Shown here: one piece after another, positions 39,451-49,214 of the stretch | How positions within the stretch are numbered: position 1 is the first letter of the stretch | How the letters are laid out: each line of letters starts with the position of its first letter | Assembly: GCA_048621635.1 (NCBI GenBank) | Contig: JBMCWH010000002.1 | Coordinates: 3,429-67,428, forward strand | Source: JBMCWH01 sp048621635 | GTDB taxonomy: Bacteria > Patescibacteriota > WWE3 > JAUXAW01 > JAYEID01 | DNA: 64,000 nucleotides | Reading direction: 5' to 3' | Translations under genes and position numbers: made by a program | Notes under the pieces: generated by a model | The model's input: only the letters and a program-made list of their open reading frames with translations | Told to the model about the DNA's origin: nothing | Databases searched by the model: none

Positions 39451-40848
39451 ATGATTAAACCTACTATTTTTCGTGATTATGATATCAGAGGCATTGTGGG
39501 TAAAGAATTTGATTCTTCGGATGCTAAAAAATTTGGCCAAGCATTTGGTACTCTCATTCAAGAATTTTCCGGTCCCAATATTATTGTTGGGCGTGACAAC
39601 AGATTTACCTCCGATTCTATCGCTTCTTATTTTATAAGCGGGGTACTTTCAACCGGCTGTAATGTGGTGGATGTAGGACTTGCATTGCGTCCTATGATCC
39701 AAGCAGGAATCTACCACGAAAGTTTTGATGGGGGTGCCATGATTACCGGAAGCCACAGTGAGCCAGAGTATAACGGTATTAAATTCTTTACTAGGAAAGG
39801 CAAACCTTTTTTTGGAGAAAGAATTAAAAACATTAAAAAATTGTGTTACTCAGGAGAATTCAAGCAGGGAAATGGAGAAGTAGGTTATTCTAACCTTGCT
39901 GGTTTATATTACCGGGACATAACTCAGAAAATTGAACTTAAAAGCTATAAGAAAGTTGTAATTGATTGTGGCAATGGTACAGCGGGAAAGTACCTACCTC
40001 ACCTTTTCCACCGATTAGGATGCGATGTAGTGCCTCTTTACACTAATTTAGATGGTAGTTTTCCCAATCACACCCCTAATCCTGAAAACAGGGTAAATAT
40101 GCTAGATCTTTCCCAAAAAGTTCTGGAAGAGGAAGCAGATTTAGGTATTGCTTTTGACACTGATGGCGATAGATTTGGGATCATTGATGAAAAGGGGAAT
40201 CACCACGCCAGCGATCGAACACTTGTTCTTTTGGCTCGCAAAGTCCTAGAAAATCACCCCCAAGGGAAAATAATTTTTGACGTTAAATGCTCTTATGTTT
40301 TAGAGAGAGAAATTAAGAAGGCGGGAGGAACCCCCATCATGATTAGGACTGGACATCCTTATTTTTATCAGCGCATGGAAGAAGATAAGGAAATAGTACT
40401 AGGTGGTGAGTTGTCGGGGCATTTTCTCTACCAAGAAAACAATTTGTTTGACGATGCTGCTTTTGCTGCGGCAAAAATTTTGAAAATTGCCTCTGAGCAA
40501 GAACAACCTCTTTCTGAAAGCTATGACTCTATTCCTAAAACAGCGCACACGCCAGAGATTAAAGCTTCTTGTCCCGATGAAGATAAGTTCGAAATAGTGG
40601 AAGAAGTTCGCCAGGAATATGAAAAAGAGTTAGGAGTGTTGGAATATGATGGTGCAAGGGTGATCTTTTCCAAAACTGCTTGGGCACTTATCCGTGCTTC
40701 CAATACTACTCCTTGCTTGTCTCTTCGCTTTGAAGCAAAAAATAAGAAAACACTAAGAAAAATCATGCTTGATATAAAAGAGAAACTAAAAAAATATCCT
40801 CAAGTAGATCTCAAGCAACTAAACCTCTTTCTGGAAGCAGGTAAGTAA
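39451..40848 (+). CDS. Phosphomannomutase/phosphoglucomutase
   Basis: Alpha-D-phosphohexomutase interconverting hexose 1- and 6-phosphates (glucose and/or mannose), linking glycolysis to sugar-nucleotide synthesis. 465 residues, family length. Opens IFRDYDIRGIVGKEF. The phosphoserine loop is GGAMITGSHSEPEYNGIKFF, where TxSHNP is usual; the Ser-His pair is kept. The metal loop is DTDGDRFGI, the sugar-binding loop GGELSGHFLY, and the phosphate-binding loop RASNTTPCLSLRFEAK. The stop overlaps the start of the isomerase gene (TAATG), so the two are coupled. First gene of the carbon-metabolism cluster. Confidence 0.92.
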   Translation: MIKPTIFRDYDIRGIVGKEFDSSDAKKFGQAFGTLIQEFSGPNIIVGRDNRFTSDSIASYFISGVLSTGCNVVDVGLALRPMIQAGIYHESFDGGAMITGSHSEPEYNGIKFFTRKGKPFFGERIKNIKKLCYSGEFKQGNGEVGYSNLAGLYYRDITQKIELKSYKKVVIDCGNGTAGKYLPHLFHRLGCDVVPLYTNLDGSFPNHTPNPENRVNMLDLSQKVLEEEADLGIAFDTDGDRFGIIDEKGNHHASDRTLVLLARKVLENHPQGKIIFDVKCSYVLEREIKKAGGTPIMIRTGHPYFYQRMEEDKEIVLGGELSGHFLYQENNLFDDAAFAAAKILKIASEQEQPLSESYDSIPKTAHTPEIKASCPDEDKFEIVEEVRQEYEKELGVLEYDGARVIFSKTAWALIRASNTTPCLSLRFEAKNKKTLRKIMLDIKEKLKKYPQVDLKQLNLFLEAGK

Positions 40849-41414
40849 TGAACTTTTCAACTCGTAAATTAAGAGAAATTAGCGATGTTCTTCTAGATTC
40901 GGAAGCTACCGGTCCCAAACATATTTATTACATGTTTCGCAATCTTCCTTTTTTCTCTTCTAGGGAGACGCGTTTTGACCTGACAATATTACCTTCTTTT
41001 TTCCTTGGTAAAGAGTTCAACAAAACTTATGGGCATGTTCACAAGAACAAGGCGAAAGAAATTTACAAGCTGTACGTCGGTACGGCTCTTTTTCTTTTGC
41101 AAAAGAGTAATAAAAAAATGGAGGTTTCCGAGATTAAACTAATTAAAGCAAAAAGAGGAGATAAAGTTGAAATACCAGGAGATTATCATCATTGCACAAT
41201 TAATATTGGAAGGTTTCCCCTTGTTCTAGGAAATTGGCTGCCGAAAGATACAGAAAACGATTATAAGCATATTGCAGAAGCGGCTGGCTTCGGCTACTAT
41301 GTTATTCGAAGTAATGAAGGAAAACTTTTCAAGCTAATAGAGAATAAAAATTACGAGAAAGTACCTGAACCAAGGGTTATTAATATGGAAAAGACTGCCT
41401 ATGAACAGAACTGA
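40848..41414 (+). CDS. Cupin-type glucose-6-phosphate isomerase
   Basis: Interconverts glucose 6-phosphate and fructose 6-phosphate. 188 residues with the metal-binding cupin motif TYGHVHKNKAKEIYKLYVG and later GDYHHCTINIG, as in the archaeal/euryarchaeal-type GPI family (PF06560); this is unrelated in fold to the usual bacterial Pgi. It is between the phosphohexomutase (one-base overlap) and PEP synthase (14-base overlap), so its role in sugar-phosphate flow is well supported by context. Confidence 0.85.
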   Translation: MNFSTRKLREISDVLLDSEATGPKHIYYMFRNLPFFSSRETRFDLTILPSFFLGKEFNKTYGHVHKNKAKEIYKLYVGTALFLLQKSNKKMEVSEIKLIKAKRGDKVEIPGDYHHCTINIGRFPLVLGNWLPKDTENDYKHIAEAAGFGYYVIRSNEGKLFKLIENKNYEKVPEPRVINMEKTAYEQN

Positions 41415-43704
41415 AAAAGGACAACTTATTCTTTGGATTTCGGAAGGTGATAAAAATGATAGCAATCTAGTGGGTAAAAAAGCTGCAAATTTAGGTGAAC
41501 TTGCCAATATTGATGCACCTGTACCCAATGGATTCACCATTACCACCCAAGCGTACTTAAACCTCCTTGCCCATGGTAGCTTAAGAAAAAAGATTCAAGA
41601 TAAATTGGCTGAGTTGGATGTTGAAGATAGTGATAGTTTGATTTCCACCGCGGAAAAGATTCGTACACATATTTTAGCCTCGCCTTTTCCTAAAAAAGTT
41701 AAATTAGCAATAACGAGTGCCTACCGAAAACTCTCAGGTGCTTTAGATTTACAAGTGGCTGTGCGTCCGTCAATAACTTCCTTAGATAGTAAGCAACTAC
41801 CTGAAAATGCATCTTTTGCAGGCCAACAGGAAACTTTTCTAAATATAAAGGGGGAGGAAGACCTTTTGGACGCAGTTAAGCATTGTTGGGCGTCTTTGTT
41901 TTCCGCCCGTTCTCTTTTTTATTTCAAAAGCCACGGGTTAAACTATCAAGATGTTGTTTTAGCAATTACTATACAGAAAATGATTGCTGCTGAAAATTCC
42001 GGAGTTATGTTTACGGCGCTTCCTTTTAGTGGAGAGGAGGGAAAAATTCTCATTGAAGCTGTTTACGGCTTAGGAAAAGGTATTGTGCATGGTCACTTTA
42101 CGCCAGACAGTTATACTGTAGAAAAAGAAAATCTAGAAATTTTGGAAAAATCAATCTCAGAACAACATGAGCAAATTACGGAGGAAGGTAGGATTCCTAT
42201 ATCTAAAGAGTATGTAAGAAAACAGAAAATAAGTGACAAGACAATTAAAGAACTTGCTAAATGGGGAAAGCGAATCGAAAATCATTATAAACGTTCTCAG
42301 GATATTGAATGGGCATACGCAAACAGTTCTATCTACATAGTTGAATCTCGTCCACTCACAACTGTAAAAAAAGTGCTAGATCAAGAAAAAAGCCCGCCAA
42401 AAAAATCATCGGAAAGGCCAATTCTCTTAACCGGGGTTGGAGCCTCTCCGGGAATTGCAACGGGAAAGGTATCAATTGTAAACTCTGCTAAGGAATTAGA
42501 AAAAGTTCAGGAGGGGGATATCTTGGTAGCACCAATGACCGATCCTGACTATGTTCCAGCAATGAAAAAAGCAGGCGCAATTGTTACTGATCACGGAGGT
42601 ATTACTTCTCATACTGCTGTTATTTCCCGGGAATTAGGGTTACCTTCGGTAATGGGAACGAAAAAAGCAACTGCTATGCTTTCAGACCAGGAAACTGTTA
42701 CTGTGGATGGGGAAACAGGAAATATTTATGAGGGTGAATTTATCTTGAAAGAAGGGCCACAAGAAAAACCGACTGAAAAAGAAAAAAAGAAGTTGAAAAC
42801 AACACAGACAAGAAAATCTACTGCCACCAAGCTTTATGTGAATTTGTCTGAGCCGGATCTAGCTGAGGAAATAGCTGCTCAGGATGTAGACGGAGTTGGC
42901 TTACTCCGTGCCGAGTTTGTGTTTGCTTCTATTGGCGCACATCCTCGCTACATGCTTGAGAAAGGCAAAAGAACAAAGATGGTAAATAAAATTTACCAAG
43001 GTTTATACCAAATAGCCAAAGCCTTTGATCCCCATCCTGTAATCTACCGGGCTAGTGATTTAAAAACTAATGAATATCGAAATTTAGAAGGCGGCGAAAA
43101 ATATGAAAAAGAAGAACCTAATCCCACACTGGGGTTTCGAGGCGCAGCTCGCTATATTAAGGATCCGGAAATATTTAAACTTGAGCTGGAAGCAATAAAA
43201 AAAGTTAGGCGAGATTATCAAAATGTTTCCCTAATGGTTCCATTCGTTCGAACCCCCGAAGAGTTAGTGGAAGTAAAAAAAATAATGGGTCAAGAAGGGT
43301 TATACCGTAGTTCAACATTTAAACTGTGGATGATGGTAGAAGTACCTGCTAACATAATAATGATGGAGAAATTCCTTGGCGTAGGTATTGATGGTATTTC
43401 TATTGGAACCAATGACCTTACTCAACTAACACTTGGTGTTGATCGAGATAATGCCAAGATGAGTGAGAAATACGATCAGCTCAACGAAGCAGTTTTATGG
43501 TTAGTAAAGGAAGCAATTGAGGAAGCGCATGAACACGGTATCACTTCCTCTATTTGCGGTCAGGCCCCCAGCTTGTATCCTCCCTTAATCGAAAAACTTA
43601 TTCAGTGGGGAATCACAAGTGTTAGTGTTAGTCCGGATAAGATAGAGCAAATAAGGGAGCGTATTTCTCAGGCTGAAAGATCGCGAATCTTAGGAACAGT
43701 ATAA
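41401..43704 (+). CDS. ppsA: Phosphoenolpyruvate synthase (pyruvate, water dikinase)
   Basis: Makes PEP from pyruvate with ATP giving AMP and Pi; in some anaerobes it can run toward pyruvate. 767 residues. N-terminal nucleotide-binding domain opens SNLVGKKAANLGELANIDAPVPNGFTITT. The swivelling phosphohistidine domain carries GAIVTDHGGITSHTAVISRELGLPSVMG with the catalytic His near residue 404. The C-terminal PEP-binding barrel includes VDGVGLLRAEFVF, LGFRGAARYI, VPFVRTPEEL and SICGQAPS. It overlaps the GPI gene by 14 bases. No pyruvate kinase is visible in this window, so this enzyme may carry the PEP-pyruvate step. Confidence 0.94.
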   Translation: MNRTEKGQLILWISEGDKNDSNLVGKKAANLGELANIDAPVPNGFTITTQAYLNLLAHGSLRKKIQDKLAELDVEDSDSLISTAEKIRTHILASPFPKKVKLAITSAYRKLSGALDLQVAVRPSITSLDSKQLPENASFAGQQETFLNIKGEEDLLDAVKHCWASLFSARSLFYFKSHGLNYQDVVLAITIQKMIAAENSGVMFTALPFSGEEGKILIEAVYGLGKGIVHGHFTPDSYTVEKENLEILEKSISEQHEQITEEGRIPISKEYVRKQKISDKTIKELAKWGKRIENHYKRSQDIEWAYANSSIYIVESRPLTTVKKVLDQEKSPPKKSSERPILLTGVGASPGIATGKVSIVNSAKELEKVQEGDILVAPMTDPDYVPAMKKAGAIVTDHGGITSHTAVISRELGLPSVMGTKKATAMLSDQETVTVDGETGNIYEGEFILKEGPQEKPTEKEKKKLKTTQTRKSTATKLYVNLSEPDLAEEIAAQDVDGVGLLRAEFVFASIGAHPRYMLEKGKRTKMVNKIYQGLYQIAKAFDPHPVIYRASDLKTNEYRNLEGGEKYEKEEPNPTLGFRGAARYIKDPEIFKLELEAIKKVRRDYQNVSLMVPFVRTPEELVEVKKIMGQEGLYRSSTFKLWMMVEVPANIIMMEKFLGVGIDGISIGTNDLTQLTLGVDRDNAKMSEKYDQLNEAVLWLVKEAIEEAHEHGITSSICGQAPSLYPPLIEKLIQWGITSVSVSPDKIEQIRERISQAERSRILGTV

Positions 43705-43744
43705 GTTCCTTTTCCCATCGTACTTTCAAGTAGCCTATAAACAG

Positions 43745-43773
43745 TTGAACATAGTTTTCAAAGAGATTAATAT
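43745..43773 (+). promoter_or_regulatory. Promoter of enolase gene
   Basis: TTGAAC, 17-base spacer, TAATAT, then seven bases to the ATG at 43781: a -35/-10 promoter placed for a leaderless mRNA. Confidence 0.5.
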
Positions 43774-43780
43774 ATAAAAC

Positions 43781-44992
43781 ATGTCAAAAATAAAAGAAAT
43801 TAAGGCAGAAAAAATAATAAACTCTCTCGGTGATTGGACAATCCGCACTACAGCAATATTGTCTTCTGGAGCTACGGGCTCGGGGGAGGTTCCGGCAGGT
43901 ATATCTACAGGCAAATTTGAGGCTACTTTGGTTCCTCCTGGACAAGCAATAGAAAATATAACCAGCAAAATAAGTCCCGAGTTACACGGGGAAAATGCTC
44001 TAAATCAAAAAAATATTGATCAGCTCCTCTTAGAATTAGATGGAACAGAGCGAAAAGGCAATCTTGGCGGAAACGCAATATTGGCAACTTCCCTAGCTGT
44101 TTGCAATGCAGCTGCAAGAGAACAGGACATACCTCTCTACCAACACATTCGCAACTATTTTGGATTTGAGGAGACGGCTTCTTTACCTAATCCAATGCTG
44201 TTGATAATTGAAGGAGGTAAGCATGGTGCAGAAAATTTAGATATTCAAGAGTTTATGGTTATTCCACCTAAAAAGCCTTCTTTCGAAAAAACTATAGAGG
44301 CAGGAATAAATATTTATAAAGAAACAAAAAAATTGTTAGGAGAAGAAGGCTACGCAACAACAGTCGGGACAGAAGGAGGTTTTTCACCGCAAAAGATGAA
44401 TCTAAACCAAGCTTTAGATATAATTGAGCAGGCTTGTAAAAATGCACACTATGAAAAGGTAAAAATAACCTTGGATGTAGCAGCTAATTCTTTTGCTAGC
44501 AAAACCAAGTACAAATTAAAGGGGCTTAGCAAGACTTTGTCAGGAACCCAATTGCTTGACTTTTATAATGATCTAAAGGCAAAACATCCACGCTTATATT
44601 CAATTGAAGATCCTTTTGACGAGAACCATCTAAATTTATGGAAAAAAGCTCAAAAAGAATGGGGGGATGATCTTATTGTTGTTGGTGACGACCTATTAGT
44701 TACGAATCCGAAGAAAATAAAGCACGCAGTTGAAAATAAATTAGTGGGCGGTGCTATTATTAAACCAAACCAAATTGGAACTATTTCCGAAGCTGTGGAA
44801 TTTTCCAAAATTGCCCAAAAAGGGAACCTGAAAACTGTTGTTTCCCATCGTTCTGGGGAGACTAACTCCAGTTTTATCGCTGATCTTGCCTTTGCTATTA
44901 ACGCTGATTTCATAAAAACAGGTGCACCTACGAGAGGGGAACGGGTAGCAAAATATAACCGCTTGCTTGAAATTGAACGATCTTTGGGATGA
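43781..44992 (+). CDS. eno: Enolase
   Basis: Converts 2-phosphoglycerate to PEP. 403 residues, slightly short for enolase (about 420-435). The N-terminal part is diverged (NSLGDWTIRTTAIL in place of DSRGNPT) but the mobile loop VPAGISTGKFEA is kept. Catalytic and metal residues look intact: GGKHGAENLDIQEFM, the Glu of VGTEGGFSP, metal Asp in LDVAANSF, SIEDPF, VGDDLLVTN, the Lys of IIKPNQIGT, SHRSGET and FIKTGAPTRGERVAKYN. It lies upstream of the iPGM gene, forming the lower-glycolysis pair. Confidence 0.94.
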   Translation: MSKIKEIKAEKIINSLGDWTIRTTAILSSGATGSGEVPAGISTGKFEATLVPPGQAIENITSKISPELHGENALNQKNIDQLLLELDGTERKGNLGGNAILATSLAVCNAAAREQDIPLYQHIRNYFGFEETASLPNPMLLIIEGGKHGAENLDIQEFMVIPPKKPSFEKTIEAGINIYKETKKLLGEEGYATTVGTEGGFSPQKMNLNQALDIIEQACKNAHYEKVKITLDVAANSFASKTKYKLKGLSKTLSGTQLLDFYNDLKAKHPRLYSIEDPFDENHLNLWKKAQKEWGDDLIVVGDDLLVTNPKKIKHAVENKLVGGAIIKPNQIGTISEAVEFSKIAQKGNLKTVVSHRSGETNSSFIADLAFAINADFIKTGAPTRGERVAKYNRLLEIERSLG

Positions 44993-45083
44993 ATTTTCTG
45001 TAAATGAAAAAATCGCGTGGAATTAGGTTTAAAGTTTGAGATAGATCTTAATAATAAATAAAGTTTTTAAGGACAAAAAAGCA

Positions 45084-46646
45084 ATGGCTAAAAATTACAA
45101 ACCAGTCACACTTATAGTTTTAGATGGTTGGGGGATTGCCCCACCTGGTCCAGGCAACGCAATTCGTTTAGCAAAAACACCTTTTTTTGACCAATTAAGA
45201 GTTAGATTCCCTCGAACACGTTTGAAAGCGTCAGGAAAAGAAGTTGGCTTACCCAAAGGAGAGAGAGGAACTTCCGAAGTCGGGCATTTAAACATTGGCG
45301 CCGGAAGAATTGTCTGGCAAGATGTTTCCAAAATAAACGACGCAATTGTTGACGGTTCTTTTTTTAAGAATTCCGCCCTAGTAAATGCCTGCGAACATGT
45401 AAAAGAAAACCAAGCGCAATTGCATTTGATGGGGTTAGTGGGTGGAGGATCTGTTCACTCTTCGCTAGATCACCTTTATGCCTTACTGGAGCTTGCCAAA
45501 AAACAAAATGTGCCCGGGGATAAAGTAAAAATACATGTATTTACAGATGGAAGAGACAGTCCTCCCCAATCTGCAAAGAAGTATATTCAAGAATTACAAC
45601 AGAAAATGGAAGAATTGAAGATCGGCAAAATTGTTTCGGTGACGGGACGTTACTATGCTATGGACCGTGATAGAAATTGGCAACGCACCAAAGCGACTTA
45701 TTCTACTTTGGTTGCTGGAAATCATCGAAGCTCCGAAACTCCTGAACAAGCGATTGAAAATGCTTATTCTCAAGGTGACACTGATGAATTTATTAAGCCT
45801 ACCATAATTGAAAATAAATCCGATAAAGAAAGCTATAACGGAAAAATAAATGAGGACGATGCTGTTATATTCTTTAATTTTCGCGCAGATAGGGCTCGCC
45901 AAATAACCAAAGCTTTTGTTTTACCTGAATTTAAGTATTTTGATCGGGATATTTATTTAGAAAATTTACACTTTGTAAGCCTTGTAGAGTACGAGAAAGA
46001 AATTCCTGTGAAAGATTCCGCATTTATTCCTCACCTTATCAGGCCAAATCTATCTCAGGTAATTTCTCAACAAGGAGGAAATCAATTTCATATTGCTGAA
46101 AGTGAAAAATATGCTTATGTTACCTATTATTTTAACGGAGGAATTGAAAAAGCGTTTCCAGGGGAGGAAAGAAAGATAGTTCCTTCGCCGGATGTTCCTA
46201 CTTATGAGCAAGCTCCGGAAATGTCGATTAAAGAAGTTTCTCAAATAGCGGAGAAAAAAATCAGATCTCAGCAGTATGACTTTGTCTTAATTAATTTTGC
46301 CAATCCCGATATGCTGGGACACACAGGTATTATTCCCGCTGCCATTGAGGGAATAGAAGCTACCGATAAGGCCCTTAAACGAGTGGTTGAGGCAACTTTT
46401 TCCGCAGGTGGCGCTTGCGTGGTAACTTCTGACCACGGGAATGTAGAGGAGATGATTAATCCCGCTACCGGGGAAGTGTCCACTTCGCATTCCAACAATC
46501 GAGTTCCGCTAATAATAGCTGCGAAACAGAACCATTTACAGTCACGGGAATTGCAAAGTGGAATACTGGCAGACATAGCCCCCACAGTTCTGAAGTTAAT
46601 GGGTGTTCCCAAACCTAACGCAATGGCAGGACACAGCTTAATATAA
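45084..46646 (+). CDS. gpmI: 2,3-bisphosphoglycerate-independent phosphoglycerate mutase
   Basis: Manganese-dependent enzyme interconverting 3- and 2-phosphoglycerate. 520 residues, usual length. Opens VTLIVLDGWGIAPPGPGNAI (metal Asp), has the catalytic serine in TSEVGHLNIGAGRIV (usually NSEVGH), HVFTDGRDSPPQSA, RYYAMDRDRNWQRTK, FFNFRADRARQITKAF, FVLINFANPDMLGHTG and VVTSDHGNVEEM. It starts 92 bases after enolase; AAGG about ten bases before the ATG is a weak ribosome-binding site. Confidence 0.96.
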   Translation: MAKNYKPVTLIVLDGWGIAPPGPGNAIRLAKTPFFDQLRVRFPRTRLKASGKEVGLPKGERGTSEVGHLNIGAGRIVWQDVSKINDAIVDGSFFKNSALVNACEHVKENQAQLHLMGLVGGGSVHSSLDHLYALLELAKKQNVPGDKVKIHVFTDGRDSPPQSAKKYIQELQQKMEELKIGKIVSVTGRYYAMDRDRNWQRTKATYSTLVAGNHRSSETPEQAIENAYSQGDTDEFIKPTIIENKSDKESYNGKINEDDAVIFFNFRADRARQITKAFVLPEFKYFDRDIYLENLHFVSLVEYEKEIPVKDSAFIPHLIRPNLSQVISQQGGNQFHIAESEKYAYVTYYFNGGIEKAFPGEERKIVPSPDVPTYEQAPEMSIKEVSQIAEKKIRSQQYDFVLINFANPDMLGHTGIIPAAIEGIEATDKALKRVVEATFSAGGACVVTSDHGNVEEMINPATGEVSTSHSNNRVPLIIAAKQNHLQSRELQSGILADIAPTVLKLMGVPKPNAMAGHSLI

Positions 46647-46716
46647 ATTTATGTGGCGGGTGGTAGACCTATTAAGGTAGGAAAATTTCTTTTGTAAAGA
46701 AGATTAAAATGCTATT

Positions 46717-47313
46717 ATGGAAAGTAATAAAATGACAGTACCTATTGAAATTTCTGCTCGTCATATTCATTTAACTGAGGAAGATTTCCATCAGTTGTTT
46801 GGTGAAAAAGCTGAATTGGCTAGATTGAAAAAGCTTTCCCAGCCAAAAAATTTTGCTGCAAAACAAACTGTGGCTATTAAGACCTCAGCGGGTAAGTTTG
46901 CTGCGGTACGAATTGTAGGTTCGTTTAGGAAATATACCCAGATAGAAATTTCCAAAACAGATGCTTATAACCTAGATATTGATCCCCCTGTGAGGGATAG
47001 TCATGAATTGGAGCATGCGGGAACGCCGGGTGTAACTGTAGTCGGTCCGGAAGGGAAAGTGGAACTAGAGAAGGGCGTAATTATTCCTTGGCGACACATT
47101 CATATGCATCCTAGTGATGCAGCAGAGGCAGGAGTGGAGGACGGAGATTTGGTAATGGTGGACATAGACAACGACCCCCGTAGTGTTATTTTTGAAAATG
47201 TTTTAATTAGAATTTCCCCTGCCTATAGATTAGCAATGCAAATAGATACGGATGAAGCAAATGCTGCAGGGATCAGCGGTGGTGAAGTAGGAACCTTACT
47301 TAAGCAGGAGTAA
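46717..47313 (+). CDS. pduL: PduL-type phosphate acyltransferase
   Basis: Converts acetyl-CoA and phosphate to acetyl phosphate, the step before acetate kinase. 198 residues of the PduL family (not related to Pta). The two zinc sites are visible: ISARHIHLTEEDF near the start and IPWRHIHMHPSDAAE in the second half, with AGTPGVTVVGPEGKVEL between them. No microcompartment targeting peptide or shell genes are visible, so it is probably a free cytosolic metabolic enzyme. TAAAAT lies six bases before the ATG at 46717; a second ATG at 46732 is possible. ackA follows 36 bases later. Confidence 0.9.
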   Translation: MESNKMTVPIEISARHIHLTEEDFHQLFGEKAELARLKKLSQPKNFAAKQTVAIKTSAGKFAAVRIVGSFRKYTQIEISKTDAYNLDIDPPVRDSHELEHAGTPGVTVVGPEGKVELEKGVIIPWRHIHMHPSDAAEAGVEDGDLVMVDIDNDPRSVIFENVLIRISPAYRLAMQIDTDEANAAGISGGEVGTLLKQE

Positions 47314-47349
47314 AGAAGCCTTTTTCTATTTATCCGCTGTCTAGTAACT

Positions 47350-48387
47350 ATGTTTTTAATCTTTAATGTAGGCAGTGCTTCTATAAAGTGGGCATTGTTT
47401 AACAACAACTTGGAAAAGCAACAAGAAGAGTCAATCGAATTTCCAAATTTTGACGAACTGTCAAAAATAATTAATAAGATCCTGGAAAAAAATAAAACCA
47501 AAGATATTGCCAAAATTGGTCACCGTGTTGTTCATGGAGGCCATGTTTTCAAACAGCCGACAAGGATAACTGAGAACACCTTTGAGAAGCTAGAGGAAAT
47601 TAATAAACTTGCTCCTTTACACAACCCATTGGCTCTACAAGTCATAAGAAATTGCCAACGGAAATTACCTAAAATTGACAATTTTGCTTGCTTTGACACC
47701 AGCTTTTATAAGGATCTTCCTCAGTACGCAGCTAACTATGCTTTGCCCACAGAACTTGCGGAAGAACACAAAATCTTTCGCTACGGTTTTCACGGCATTT
47801 CTCACCAGTACGTAGCTAACCAGGTAGCGCAGCAACTAAAACAACCATTAGAAAATCTCAAACTAATTACAGCTCATCTTGGTTCTGGCGCATCCCTCAC
47901 TGCAATTGAAGATGCCCAGCCCATTGATACTACTATGGGGTTTACACCTTTAGAAGGCATAATCATGAGTACTCGGTCAGGAAACATTGATCCTTCAATA
48001 CCTATTTTCCTTGCCCAAAACTCAGAATATTCACTAGAAAAGATCCACTCAATACTAAATAAAGAGTCCGGACTGTTAGGAATTTCCGGAATTAGTGAAG
48101 ATGTGCGTGACATAATTACAGCTGCTGAAGATCCGGACCATCCGCGGAAAAAACAAGCAGGCTTAGCTCTCCAAATGTTTGCGTACCAGATTAAAAAGCA
48201 GATTGGTGCCTATACAGTAGCCCTAGGAGGACTAGACGTACTTGTTTTGACTGGAGCTGTTTCTCAATCCGACTTTATTTGTGACATGATTACTCATAGT
48301 CTACACAAAGTTTTGGGGAAGTTTGCAGTACTAAAAATTGATACTGACGAAGAACTTGCAATAGCAAAGAAAATAAAAAATCTTTAG
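47350..48387 (+). CDS. ackA: Acetate kinase
   Basis: Transfers phosphate from acetyl phosphate to ADP, yielding ATP and acetate. 345 residues, shorter than the usual ~400, with most loss in the C-terminal third. It has IFNVGSASIKWALF, GHRVVHGGHVF, FACFDTSFYKDLP, YGFHGISHQYVANQV, LITAHLGSGASLTAI, DTTMGFTPLEGIIMSTRSGNIDP and SGLLGISGISEDVRDI. The usual TGGIGENS near the end is replaced by LTGAVSQSDF, so that nucleotide-side loop is diverged. Directly after pduL, it forms the acetate branch fed by the Por genes. Confidence 0.92.
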   Translation: MFLIFNVGSASIKWALFNNNLEKQQEESIEFPNFDELSKIINKILEKNKTKDIAKIGHRVVHGGHVFKQPTRITENTFEKLEEINKLAPLHNPLALQVIRNCQRKLPKIDNFACFDTSFYKDLPQYAANYALPTELAEEHKIFRYGFHGISHQYVANQVAQQLKQPLENLKLITAHLGSGASLTAIEDAQPIDTTMGFTPLEGIIMSTRSGNIDPSIPIFLAQNSEYSLEKIHSILNKESGLLGISGISEDVRDIITAAEDPDHPRKKQAGLALQMFAYQIKKQIGAYTVALGGLDVLVLTGAVSQSDFICDMITHSLHKVLGKFAVLKIDTDEELAIAKKIKNL

Positions 48388-48462
48388 CCTGTCGTTTATT
48401 TAATTTATACTTAGCAAAGACACTATATAGTTCTAAAGATTACATATTGGTAGGAGAAACGC

Positions 48463-49197
48463 TCAACCAAGAGGACGGATAACCAAGGTAACTTCCCCTT
48501 TAGGTTGATTATTTAAAAAATGTTCCTGCGCTTCTGTAACCCGTCCGCGATAAATTTCCTCGTGCATCTTGGTCATTTCTCTGCAGACAGTTACCCAACA
48601 ATTGCCAAACACTTTTTCTACATCCCCCAATGAATCGCTTAGTCTGTAAGGAGACTCATAAGCTATAATACTAAATTTGAGCTTCTCGAAAAAACTTTTT
48701 ACCATTTCCAGAAGTTCAAGGCGCCCTTTTTCCTTTTTGGGGAGAAACCCTAAAAAGAAAAATTTGTCTGGAGGTAAACCGGAAAGTTGTAAAGCAGGTA
48801 ATAAAGAATTTGCCCCAGGGATAGAAGTTACTTTAACATCAAAATTTTCCGATATTTCAATTACTTCTTGTACTAATTTAAATCCGGGATCAGAGAGTAG
48901 GGGAGTACCAGCATTGGAAACTAAGGCAACTTCTTGGCCCTTAGCGAGACGGGCGAGAATCTCATCCATATGCTGATTCCTACTTTGATCTGTGTAGGAA
49001 AGCAGATCCGGACGCGTTTGTTCCGACAGGTTGGGAAAATTTCTTGAGCTTTGGATCCACTCTAAAAGTCTTCCTGTACGACGCGTATCTTCACAAAGAA
49101 TAAGCTTTACAGAAAATAGTGTTTTGGCTGCTCTGAGACTGATGTCCTCTAAATTCCCAATAGGGGTAGAAATAAGGTATAAAATTCCCATGCTCAT
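48463..49197 (-). CDS. rsmI: 16S rRNA 2'-O-methyltransferase RsmI
   Basis: Methylates the ribose of C1402 in 16S rRNA using SAM. 244 residues. Opens GILYLISTPIGNLEDISLRAAKTL, then ILCEDTRRTGRLLEW, VALVSNAGTPLLSDPGFKLV, VTSIPGANSLLPALQLSGLPPDKFFFLGFLPKK and YESPYRL, all classic RsmI motifs. The ATG at 49191 (second Met) is an alternative start. It is divergent from porG with only 17 bases between the two start codons, so the promoters overlap. Confidence 0.95.
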   Translation of the reverse strand: MSMGILYLISTPIGNLEDISLRAAKTLFSVKLILCEDTRRTGRLLEWIQSSRNFPNLSEQTRPDLLSYTDQSRNQHMDEILARLAKGQEVALVSNAGTPLLSDPGFKLVQEVIEISENFDVKVTSIPGANSLLPALQLSGLPPDKFFFLGFLPKKEKGRLELLEMVKSFFEKLKFSIIAYESPYRLSDSLGDVEKVFGNCWVTVCREMTKMHEEIYRGRVTEAQEHFLNNQPKGEVTLVIRPLG

Positions 49198-49198
49198 A

Positions 49199-49207
49199 TG
49201 TTATCAT
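49199..49207 (+). promoter_or_regulatory. Extended -10 promoter of porG
   Basis: TGTTATCAT ends seven bases before the ATG at 49215. It overlaps the first bases upstream of rsmI, and the opposite strand reads TATGAT here, so it may be bidirectional. Confidence 0.55.
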
Positions 49208-49214
49208 AGATGTA